NCBI GenBank assembly: GCA_949346185.1
Contig: CASGVX010000061.1
Coordinates: 1-9,671, forward strand
Direction of reading: 5' to 3'
Length of the DNA stretch: 9,671 bases
Source of the DNA: an uncultured Lachnospiraceae bacterium
GTDB taxonomy: Bacteria; Bacillota; Clostridia; Lachnospirales; Lachnospiraceae
The notes under the pieces are model-generated. The model was not told the DNA's origin. It did not search any database and saw only the letters and a program-made list of their open reading frames with translations. A program made the position numbers and the translations under genes. This document shows positions 1 through 5,196 of the stretch, one piece after another (position 1 is the first letter of the stretch; each line of letters opens with the position of its first letter).

Positions 1-602
1 GATGGATCAAGCATGGATGTCGCCTCATCCAATACAATGCATCGGGGATGCATTGCCATAATTCCCGCAATCGCCACCCGCTGTTTCTGACCTCCGGAGA
101 GGCGATTGGGCGACTGCTTCCTGTATTCATACATTCCCACGCACCTCAGGCTCTCCTCTACCCGCTCTAATATCTTCTCTGAGGGAACACCTATATTTTC
201 CGGGCCAAATCCTACATCCTCCTCTACCACGTTGGAAATAATCTGGTTATCGGGATTCTGGAAAACCATTCCCGCAAGCTGGCGGATTGCCAATACATTC
301 TTCTGATTGCTGGTATCCTTCCCATCCACATAGAGACTGCCCTCCGTGGGTATGAGCAGCGCATTGATATGTTTGGCCAGCGTGGACTTCCCCGAGCCAT
401 TTGCTCCCAGAATCGCCACGAATTGTCCCGGCTTCACCTGAAGGTCCACGCCATCCACCGCCTGGATAATTTCCATGACATTTCCCTCCGCATCTCTGCG
501 AGAATACTCATGGACAACGCCCTTGGCATCTATCATCCATGCCGCCCCATCCTTCTCTGGACGATTTTTACGCCTGAGATTCTCCCAGTCCAGTCCCTTC
601 AT
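1..602 (-). CDS. ecfA1: EcfA1, ATP-binding subunit of an ECF transporter (3' end outside the window)
   Basis: ATPase subunit of an energy-coupling factor transporter. With EcfA2, EcfT and an exchangeable S-component it drives uptake of vitamins or metal ions, on the cytoplasmic face of the membrane. The first 200 residues are visible. They show Walker A GANGSGKST (66-74), a Q-loop in GMVFQNPDNQ (Q115), the ABC signature LSGGQ (168-172) and Walker B CIVLDEAT (188-195). The NPDNQ and VGFGPENIGVP wording is typical of EcfA1 rather than EcfA2. The start at 602 is preceded by GGAAGGAGG at a suitable distance. It gives about 20 extra residues before the usual EcfA1 start, so an internal Met at residue 23 is a weaker alternative. 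It follows rplQ, the classic Firmicute position, but an intrinsic terminator lies between them. The C-terminal part, including the D- and H-loop regions, is cut off by the window edge. Confidence 0.93.
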   Translation of the reverse strand, partial: MKGLDWENLRRKNRPEKDGAAWMIDAKGVVHEYSRRDAEGNVMEIIQAVDGVDLQVKPGQFVAILGANGSGKSTLAKHINALLIPTEGSLYVDGKDTSNQKNVLAIRQLAGMVFQNPDNQIISNVVEEDVGFGPENIGVPSEKILERVEESLRCVGMYEYRKQSPNRLSGGQKQRVAIAGIMAMHPRCIVLDEATSMLDP

Positions 603-720
603 CACAAGCCTCCTTCCATAGCTGCCAAGCCGTGCGGCTCCCCATGCGATAGCCCTCTGCCGACAGCACAAAGTGCTGCTAATGCAGCCATATCTAATGT
701 GCAATACCCTTACTTACATT

Positions 721-755
721 TTTATAAAAAGCCCCATGCTTTCGCACAGGGCCTT
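721..755 (-). terminator. Rho-independent terminator after rplQ
   Basis: Read on the minus strand, AGGCCCTGTGC pairs with GCATGGGGCTT around a GAAA tetraloop, and TTTTT follows at once. Several pairs are G-U on this strand and would be A-C mismatches on the other. The stem therefore works only for transcripts leaving rplQ. It starts about 18 bases after the rplQ stop and should end the alpha-operon message before ecfA1. The remaining 118 bases up to ecfA1 hold two small perfect stems (CAGCAC/GTGCTG at about 670-690 and AGCCG/CGGCT at about 630-642). I see no convincing promoter there. Confidence 0.85.
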
Positions 756-772
756 AAATCTTGCATATTTAT

Positions 773-1315
773 TTATACCAACTCAATGAGCACTTCCATT
801 GCGGCATCGCCTTTGCGAGGACCAATCTTCACGATGCGGGTATAGCCGCCATTGCCATTACGCTCTGCATACTTGGAACCCAGCTCATCCAACACCTTGG
901 ACGCCACGTCAACAGTCTTCGTTCCCCTTTTCCGCCCCTTAATATCAGCCGGAACTTCCGTCACCTTATAGAGAACCTTCTGCATCTGTCTTCTGGCATG
1001 AAGCCTAGAGGGCTGATCCTTCTTAATCTCCTTCTCCACCTCGTCATAAACGGTCTTCTTCTTTCCGTCCACAACTTCCTTTACCCTTCTGCCATCCTTG
1101 TCCTTGCGGGCAACCTTTGCAGTCACTGTCACCGTATCAAAATTATTGCACTCCCTAATGCCCATAGCAATCAGTTTCTCCGCAATTTTGCGGATTTCCT
1201 TTGCCTTCGCCTCAGTGGTGACAATTCTTCCATGATATAACAGATTCGTCACCTGATTGCGAAGCAATGCTTTCCTCTGGCTTGAGGTTCTACTAAGTTT
1301 TCTATAGCCTGCCAT
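773..1315 (-). CDS. rplQ: 50S ribosomal protein L17, long form with internal insert
   Basis: Large-subunit protein L17, which sits near the peptide exit tunnel. The N-terminal part (GYRKLSRTSSQRKALLRNQV, residues 3-22) and the C-terminal GGYTRIVKIGPRKGDAAME (156-174) are standard L17. At 180 residues it is well above the usual 110-130. The excess lies in one block, about residues 54-110, rich in Lys, Glu, Asp and Val, placed where E. coli L17 runs straight from the LITLAKT helix to RRLAFARTRD. From memory, similar inserts occur in Lachnospiraceae L17, which makes this a lineage feature rather than a fusion. The start is ATG at 1315 with AGGAGG upstream. Only 17 bases separate it from the rpoA stop, so the two are co-transcribed. 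It is the last gene before the terminator. Confidence 0.97.
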   Translation of the reverse strand: MAGYRKLSRTSSQRKALLRNQVTNLLYHGRIVTTEAKAKEIRKIAEKLIAMGIRECNNFDTVTVTAKVARKDKDGRRVKEVVDGKKKTVYDEVEKEIKKDQPSRLHARRQMQKVLYKVTEVPADIKGRKRGTKTVDVASKVLDELGSKYAERNGNGGYTRIVKIGPRKGDAAMEVLIELV

Positions 1316-1332
1316 TGCGCTTACCTCCTAAA

Positions 1333-2292
1333 TTATTCATCCCCTAAGTTCAGGGAAAGACCTAATTCCCTCAACTTAGATAATACTTCTTCTAAAGATT
1401 TGCGACCAAGGTTCCTCACCTTCATCATATCTTCAGATGTGCGGTTACACAGTTCCTCCACCGTGTTAATTCCTGCACGCTTCAAGCAGTTATAAGAGCG
1501 CACAGAAAGTTCCAATTCGTCAATGTTCATCTCAAGAGCTTTGTCCTTGCTATTGTCGATATTCTCGGCAATCACCTGAATGCCCGCAGTCTTATCGGAG
1601 AGATTGATGAATGACTTCAGATGGTCACTTAGCACTTTGGCCGCCAAACTTACCGCATCACTGGGCTCGATGGTGCCATCGGTATAGACCTCCACTGTCA
1701 ACTTATCAAAGTCAGTAATCTGACCCACGCGAGTGTTCTCAATCTGGATATTTACCCGCTCCACAGGAGTGAAGATGGAGTCAATAGCAATCACATTGAT
1801 TGGCAAATCCTCTCTCTTATTCTTGTCAGAACTGATATATCCCCTGCCAGTAACGATTGTCAACTCAATATAGAGTTTGCAATCCGTGCCGCCACTCAGC
1901 GTGGCAATCACCTGGTCAGGATTCATAATCTCAATATCAGAATCCACCTGAATATCTGCCGCCGTCACCACGCCTTCGCCGGAAGCCTCGATGTACGCCG
2001 TCTTCACTTCGTCCGTCTCGCTATTATTCTTAATCGCCAGGCTCTTAATATTCATAATAATCTCAGTGACATCTTCCTTCACTCCAGGAATTGAGGAGAA
2101 TTCATGAACCACGCCATCAATCTTGATGTGACTTACGGCTGTGCCCGGCAATGAGGAGAGCATGATTCTTCTGAGAGAATTACCCAGCGTCGTACCATAA
2201 CCTCTTTCCAGAGGCTCCACTACAAAACGTCCATATCTCTTGTCATCCGAAATTTCTGCTATTTCAATATTTGGTTCTTTAAAATCAAGCAC
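1333..2292 (-). CDS. rpoA: DNA-directed RNA polymerase subunit alpha
   Basis: Alpha subunit of RNA polymerase. The dimer scaffolds beta and beta', and the C-terminal domain contacts UP-element DNA and activators. The N-terminal domain (about 1-230) carries the conserved FVVEPLERGYGTTLGNSLRR block near residues 24-43. The C-terminal domain begins near residue 255. By my count it keeps the E. coli DNA-contact residues at the same numbers: R265, N268, C269, G296, K298, S299 and E302. Length is 319 residues, slightly under the E. coli length. The start codon is GTG at 2292, supported by AGGAGG at 2301-2306 with an 8-base spacer; no ATG fits better. It lies 118 bases downstream of rpsD, a gap that contains a short inverted repeat, and 17 bases upstream of rplQ. 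Confidence 0.98.
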   Translation of the reverse strand: MLDFKEPNIEIAEISDDKRYGRFVVEPLERGYGTTLGNSLRRIMLSSLPGTAVSHIKIDGVVHEFSSIPGVKEDVTEIIMNIKSLAIKNNSETDEVKTAYIEASGEGVVTAADIQVDSDIEIMNPDQVIATLSGGTDCKLYIELTIVTGRGYISSDKNKREDLPINVIAIDSIFTPVERVNIQIENTRVGQITDFDKLTVEVYTDGTIEPSDAVSLAAKVLSDHLKSFINLSDKTAGIQVIAENIDNSKDKALEMNIDELELSVRSYNCLKRAGINTVEELCNRTSEDMMKVRNLGRKSLEEVLSKLRELGLSLNLGDE

Positions 2293-2336
2293 TCTTTGCC
2301 CCTCCTTTTGGGTTAATATGCTTAGGGCTTACCTTA

Positions 2337-2360
2337 GGAACTGCTATTTTTAACAGTTCC
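2337..2360. repeat. 24-bp inverted repeat in the rpsD-rpoA gap, ends like the 155-bp element
   Basis: GGAACTGCTA and TAACAGTTCC form ten-base arms with one mismatch (a G-U or A-C pair depending on strand) around TTTT. The left boundary reads CCTTAGGAACTG, exactly as at the left boundary of the 155-bp element at 4887. No T-run follows the stem on the minus strand, so it does not look like an intrinsic terminator. It lies in the transcribed spacer between rpsD and rpoA, about 45 bases upstream of the rpoA start, and would form a hairpin in the mRNA. It may be the deletion remnant of a full-length copy, or an unrelated processing stem. Confidence 0.6.
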
Positions 2361-2410
2361 TCAACCAACGCTGTACGCATCCAATTAAAATGCATACACA
2401 TAGCAAGTTA

Positions 2411-3004
2411 TTATTTAGAATATAACTCGACGATAAGCACTTCGTTAACAGGAACATCAATCTGCTCTCTGGTAGGAACATCCTTAACAGTGCCGGAAAG
2501 TGTCTCGTGGTTTGCCTCCAGCCAATCTGGAACCATTCTTCCATCAGTCACTTCCAAGATATCTTTGTATCTCTGCGCACCCTTGTGCTTCTCCTTGATT
2601 TCAATCGTATCGCCAGGCTTTACCTCATATGAGGGAATATTCACGCACTTGCCATTCACAAGTACGTGCTTGTGACCGACAATCTGTCTGGCTTCCTTTC
2701 TGGTACGCCCATATCCCATGCGGAATATTACATTGTCAAGCCTCAACTCTAATAGAATCATCAGATTCTCACCAGTCGTGCCGTATTTCAACTTCTGCGC
2801 TCTTGCAAAATTATTTCTAAATGGTTTCTCCAGTACACCGTAGATGAATTTCGCTTTCTGCTTCTCCTTCAACTGAAGACCATATTCACTCTGTTTTCTT
2901 CCAACTCTGGGATTTCTGTTTGACTTCTTGTCAAGTCCCATAAATGCTGGCTCAAGTCCAAGAGTTCTACATCTCTTGAGAACTGGCGTCATATCTCTAG
3001 CCAT
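2411..3004 (-). CDS. rpsD: 30S ribosomal protein S4
   Basis: Primary 16S rRNA-binding protein that starts assembly of the small-subunit 5' domain. In many bacteria it also represses its own operon. The N-terminal domain (MARDMTPVLKRCRTLGLEPA) has a single Cys instead of the four zinc-binding Cys, so this is the C-minus form. The S4 RNA-binding domain spans about residues 88-150 (LRLDNVIFRMGYGRTRKEAR, VNGKCVNIPSY). The protein ends in NEVLIVELYSK. Length is 197 residues, close to the usual 200. ATG at 3004 follows AGGAGG with a 7-base spacer. It is separated from rpsK by 113 bases that can form a knotted RNA structure, a plausible site for autogenous control. Confidence 0.97.
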   Translation of the reverse strand: MARDMTPVLKRCRTLGLEPAFMGLDKKSNRNPRVGRKQSEYGLQLKEKQKAKFIYGVLEKPFRNNFARAQKLKYGTTGENLMILLELRLDNVIFRMGYGRTRKEARQIVGHKHVLVNGKCVNIPSYEVKPGDTIEIKEKHKGAQRYKDILEVTDGRMVPDWLEANHETLSGTVKDVPTREQIDVPVNEVLIVELYSK

Positions 3005-3089
3005 GTTTCTTCCTCCTATATATTCAATACAATCTCTGCTTCAAAAATTTCCCACACGTTTCAAACCTCGTCAGATTGCTAACGAAGCC

Positions 3090-3116
3090 ACCGGGAAGAA
3101 TGCCGGTTTTGCATTC
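3090..3116 (-). promoter_or_regulatory. Candidate pseudoknot or alternative hairpins in the rpsD leader
   Basis: On the minus strand, one base after the rpsK stop, GAATGC pairs with GCATTC 7 bases later. The ACCG inside that loop can pair with CGGT just downstream. The two stems interleave, so the RNA could form an H-type pseudoknot or switch between two hairpins. The structure lies about 85 bases before the rpsD start. S4 is known to repress the E. coli alpha operon by binding a pseudoknot in the rpsM leader. That this is an equivalent in rpsD is only inference; the pairing itself is visible. Confidence 0.3.
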
Positions 3117-3117
3117 C

Positions 3118-3513
3118 TTATACCCTACGACGCTTCGGCGGGCGACATCCATTATGAGGTACCGGCGTCACGTCGCGGATGCTGGTCACGTCAATGCCGC
3201 ATGCCTGCAATGCGCGAATCGCTGCCTCTCTGCCCGAACCAGGCCCCTTCACCATGACATCTACCGATGTCAGCCCATGTGGCAGGGCTGCCTTTGCAGC
3301 AGTCTCTGCTGCCATCTGCGCTGCATAGGGAGTTGATTTCTTGGAACCCCTGAATCCTAATCCGCCTGCGCTAGCCCAGGAAACTGCATTTCCCTCGGCA
3401 TCGGTAAGCGTAACGATTGTATTATTGAAGGAAGACTGAATATGTGCCTGTCCATGTCCGACATTCTTCTTGACACGCTTCTTGCCTGCCTTTTTTGCTA
3501 CCTGTTTAGCCAT
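3118..3513 (-). CDS. rpsK: 30S ribosomal protein S11
   Basis: Small-subunit platform protein S11, which binds 16S rRNA near the E site and mRNA exit. The family core is clear: HIQSSFNNTIVTLTD (26-40 region), GNAVSWASAGGLGFRGSKKSTPYAAQ, GLTSVDVMVKGPGSGREAAIRAL and the basic end HNGCRPPKRRRV. Length is 131 residues, standard. I start it at ATG 3513 (MAKQVAKK). AGGAGGA at 3521-3527 then has a normal spacing, whereas the in-frame TTG two codons earlier would sit almost on top of it. It is 17 bases downstream of rpsM and in the same transcript. Confidence 0.97.
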   Translation of the reverse strand: MAKQVAKKAGKKRVKKNVGHGQAHIQSSFNNTIVTLTDAEGNAVSWASAGGLGFRGSKKSTPYAAQMAAETAAKAALPHGLTSVDVMVKGPGSGREAAIRALQACGIDVTSIRDVTPVPHNGCRPPKRRRV

Positions 3514-3530
3514 TGTCAAATCCTCCTCTA

Positions 3531-3899
3531 TTATTTCTTCTTATTTGCTACAGTACGCTTTGGACCCTTCCGCGTCCTAGCGTTCGTCTTGGTCTTCTGT
3601 CCCCGGACAGGAAGTCCCTTTCTATGACGGATGCCCCTGTAGCATCCAATCTCCTGAAGCCTCTTGATGTTCATCGCAATCTCTCTGCGGAGATCACCCT
3701 CCACGGTCTGCGTGTTGTCGATGACATCACGGATACGTGCGACTTCCTCATCTGTGAGATCCTTCACACGTGTGTCTGGATTGACTTTAGCCTCTGCTAA
3801 AATGCGGTTTGAGCTTGCTCTACCAATACCATAAATATAGGTAAGTCCAATCTCAACACGCTTTTCTCTCGGTAAATCTACACCACTAATACGTGCCAT
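3531..3899 (-). CDS. rpsM: 30S ribosomal protein S13
   Basis: Small-subunit head protein that bridges to the 50S subunit and touches the P-site tRNA through its basic tail. Family signatures are MARISGVDLPREKRVEIGL, TYIYGIGRASSNRIL, the GDLRREIAMNIKRL helix and the tail RGIRHRKGLPVRGQKTKTNA. Length is 122 residues, as expected. The start is ATG 3899. The Shine-Dalgarno GGAGG lies 12 bases upstream, longer than usual, with a small stem between (separate entry). A 359-base non-coding stretch separates it from rpmJ; in most Firmicutes these two genes are nearly contiguous. It is the first gene of a tight rpsM-rpsK pair followed by rpsD. Confidence 0.97.
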   Translation of the reverse strand: MARISGVDLPREKRVEIGLTYIYGIGRASSNRILAEAKVNPDTRVKDLTDEEVARIRDVIDNTQTVEGDLRREIAMNIKRLQEIGCYRGIRHRKGLPVRGQKTKTNARTRKGPKRTVANKKK

Positions 3900-3916
3900 G
3901 TGTACTTTACACCTCC
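3900..3916 (-). promoter_or_regulatory. rpsM ribosome binding site with a stem between Shine-Dalgarno and start
   Basis: On the minus strand GGAGG (3912-3916) is followed by 12 bases before ATG 3899. Most of that spacer, plus the last G of GGAGG, folds as GTGTA-AAG-TACAC, a perfect five-base-pair stem ending next to the start codon. Folding would bring the over-long spacing down to a short one but would also occupy part of the site, so it could tune S13 translation. The pairing is seen; the role is inferred. Confidence 0.45.
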
Positions 3917-4258
3917 ATTATTCTTATTTAATCATAAAATAGATTGATTGCAGTGCCATCGACACTGCCAGCCGCTTTAAATTGTAATCCGATTGCATAG
4001 ACGATTCCTTTTCCCTCCGGTTACAAAGAGGAAATTTCGGGCTGCCTGCGAAATGGCAGCCAGTACTACGCCGCAGTTGCCAAGGCTGTATCAGCCATGA
4101 CAGTCATCAGCCTGCCGTTGACCAGACCGGCACCGGGTGAAAATGACACACCCTCTGCCGAGACGGTTAATCACTCCGCCTACAATATCATAGCGCATTG
4201 CGCACTACAACGAACAGAAAGCAAGTTATATCGAATAGGGCAGCACCGCCCACATGAA
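3913..4258 (-). other. Long non-coding rpmJ-rpsM spacer with many stem-loops
   Basis: No gene of credible length or composition lies here on either strand. Read on the minus strand it holds several short perfect stems: GGCTGCC/GGCAGCC (4040-4061), GCAGTG/CACTGC (3950-3968), GGCTG/CAGCC near 4085-4097, GCGCA/TGCGC near 4196-4206 and GGGTG/CACCC near 4136-4154. An AT-rich stretch with TATGAT (about 3930-3940) precedes rpsM, but its possible -35 (TGGCAC) is poor, so I do not call a promoter. The stretch would be transcribed from the rpmJ promoter. It may act as a leader RNA for rpsM, for example for ribosomal-protein feedback. Confidence 0.45.
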
Positions 4259-4372
4259 TTAACCCTGTCTCTGTTTGTGTCTGGGATTCTCGCAGATTAC
4301 TCTGACGCGTCCCTTTCTCTTGATGACCTTGCACTTCTCGCAAATTGGTTTTACTGAAGATCTCACTTTCAC
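4259..4372 (-). CDS. rpmJ: 50S ribosomal protein L36
   Basis: Smallest large-subunit protein, 37 residues. It binds 23S rRNA and helps organise the region around helices 89 and 91-97. The whole family sequence is present (KVRSSVKPICEKCKVIKRKG, then RVRVICENPRHKQRQG). The zinc ribbon ligands C11, C14, C27 and H32 are intact, so this is the zinc-binding C-plus form. The start codon is GTG at 4372, preceded by GAAAGGAGG at 4381-4389 with an 8-base spacer. The unusual start and small size make it easy to miss. A good promoter lies about 35 bases upstream, making rpmJ the first gene of the alpha-operon transcript, since its normal neighbour infA is over 3 kb away. Confidence 0.97.
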   Translation of the reverse strand: MKVRSSVKPICEKCKVIKRKGRVRVICENPRHKQRQG

Positions 4373-4406
4373 AGCAACAACCTCCTTTCAATAAAGTCCA
4401 TTGTCT

Positions 4407-4435
4407 ACTATAACACAATTTTCCAGCCCATGCAA
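4407..4435 (-). promoter_or_regulatory. Sigma-A-type promoter for rpmJ and the alpha operon
   Basis: On the minus strand TTGCAT (4430-4435) is followed after exactly 17 bases by TATAGT (4407-4412). TG one base before the -10 hexamer gives an extended -10. Transcription would start near position 4400, leaving a leader of about 28 bases that includes the rpmJ ribosome binding site. It sits right at the downstream edge of the infA-rpmJ insertion, so it can supply the ribosomal genes beyond it. Confidence 0.75.
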
Positions 4436-4436
4436 G

Positions 4437-4453
4437 AACAAATTTAATTTGTT
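4437..4453. promoter_or_regulatory. 17-bp perfect AT-rich palindrome abutting the rpmJ promoter
   Basis: AACAAATT-T-AATTTGTT is a perfect inverted repeat with a single central base. It begins one base upstream of the -35 hexamer of the rpmJ promoter. The position and AT content fit either an UP element contacted by the RNA polymerase alpha C-terminal domain or an operator for a dimeric regulator. No evidence chooses between them. Confidence 0.45.
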
Positions 4454-4481
4454 GTTACTTTTTTGCTATGTTACAACTGTT

Positions 4482-4873
4482 TCACGGACAGTTTCCACAG
4501 TTTCGCGCCATGAGCAGGCACCCTGACCCAATCTGTCTCCTGCATCGCCAGAACATGGGCTTTAGCAGTTCCCATCTATCCCAGAAATCATCCGTAATCC
4601 GCCACATATTGGCATATTTCTGATTCCTCTTCACGCTCCCAGCCATCCACTGCCTCAACTCACAAATCCCCGCTTCCATTAAAAGCAGGCAGATTCCATA
4701 AAAACAGACGGTGTAACGCTTTCCCGCTTCCCAAAGCAGAAAAAAGCACTGCTTTTCTGAAACCCACCGCCATACTGCAATATCCCTGTCACGGATAATC
4801 CCAGCAAAACTGTGCAGAAAAACAATGCAAGCCATAAACTAAATCCATACCCCCAATGCCAAAACCGTCTCAT
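4482..4873 (-). pseudogene. Decayed paralogue of the adjacent membrane glycosyltransferase-like gene
   Basis: The remnant has a real gene start: AAGGAGG a few bases before ATG 4873. In the first frame the N-terminus FSLWLALFFCTVLLGLSVTG aligns with the first helix of the intact neighbour (FCLWLTAIFSGILLILSAVS), 9 of 20 identical by eye. The frame is then lost near 4770-4760. In the next frame FFLLWEAGKRYTVCFYGI and the LLLMEAG after it match the neighbour's FFLIWEANMKYNICFMGI and LILMADG (residues about 483-508). Some 450 central residues are therefore missing, and the rest is broken. Past about 4620 the similarity fades; the second frame ends at 4482, and a third stays open to 4471. The 155-bp element begins next to its Shine-Dalgarno. 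Unlikely to make a working protein; both halves could still be membrane peptides. Confidence 0.75.
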
Positions 4874-4886
4874 CTTTCCCTCCTTA

Positions 4887-5041
4887 GGAACTGTTAAGAA
4901 ATAAATCTTCACATTTTGCTTGCTGAAATCTCCATCTGCTGCGTTGTTGTCAGTCGCCGTAGCCTACTACGACTTCCTCCTCCGCCTTGCAGATGAAAAT
5001 TCCAGCTTACGCAAAATGCAAAGTTATTTTTTAACAGTCCC
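4887..5041. repeat. 155-bp inverted-repeat element (MITE-like), flanked by TTA
   Basis: The left end GGAACTGTTAAGAAATAA and the reverse complement of the right end GGGACTGTTAAAAAATAA match over most of about 57 bases each, including shared blocks CATTTTGC, GCTG-AAT and CATCTGC. Between the arms is a GC-richer centre that folds on itself (GTCG-TAG against CTA-CGGCGAC). Both outer flanks read TTA, a possible target duplication. There is no room for a transposase, so it would be a non-autonomous element or a large structural repeat. It lies between the intact membrane gene and the decayed paralogue and ends two bases before the paralogue's Shine-Dalgarno. Whether it recurs in the genome cannot be seen here. 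Confidence 0.75.
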
Positions 5042-5053
5042 TTAATCCCGGCT

Positions 5054-5179
5054 GATAAAATAAAGTTATGCAAAGCATTAACCATATTTTATCCCATAAG
5101 ACCTCAAAATATCTGTTACCGTATCCCCTATACCGTAACAGATATTTCTTAAGATTTTATCTTAAACTCTTAAGAATAT
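5054..5179. repeat. Three consecutive AT-rich stem-loops after the membrane gene
   Basis: Stem 1 (5054-5093): GATAAAATA/TATTTTATC outside, with GTTATGC/GCATTAAC inside (one bulge) and an AAA loop. Stem 2 (5107-5147): 18-base arms beginning AAATATCTGTTAC with one mismatch, loop CCCCT; on the minus strand the distal arm ends in ATATTTT. Stem 3 (5142-5179): ATATTTCTTAAGA against TCTTAAGAATAT, nested with TTAAGAT/ATCTTAA. They begin about 20 bases after the stop of the membrane gene. Stem 2 or 3 probably works as its transcription terminator, though none has a classical GC stem with a long T-run. They could also be relics of mobile DNA. Confidence 0.6.
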
Positions 5180-5196
5180 TTAAAACGAAACAGTTT

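Noticed and set aside
369..1240. Plus-strand open frames of about 158-159 codons over ecfA1 and rplQ
   Set aside because: Both are reverse-strand images of clear genes or cross the rplQ terminator; composition is not that of a real protein.
3514..3519. TTG start two codons before the rpsK ATG
   Set aside because: It would sit two bases from the Shine-Dalgarno; the ATG at 3513 has proper spacing and matches family N-termini.
3924..3960. Promoter for rpsM (TGGCAC, 16 bp, TATGAT)
   Set aside because: The -35 match is poor and the AT-rich context makes a chance -10 likely; the rpmJ promoter already explains transcription.
4188..4418. 76-codon minus-strand open frame overlapping rpmJ
   Set aside because: It is out of frame with rpmJ, spans the rpmJ ribosome binding site, and the L36 reading explains the region completely.
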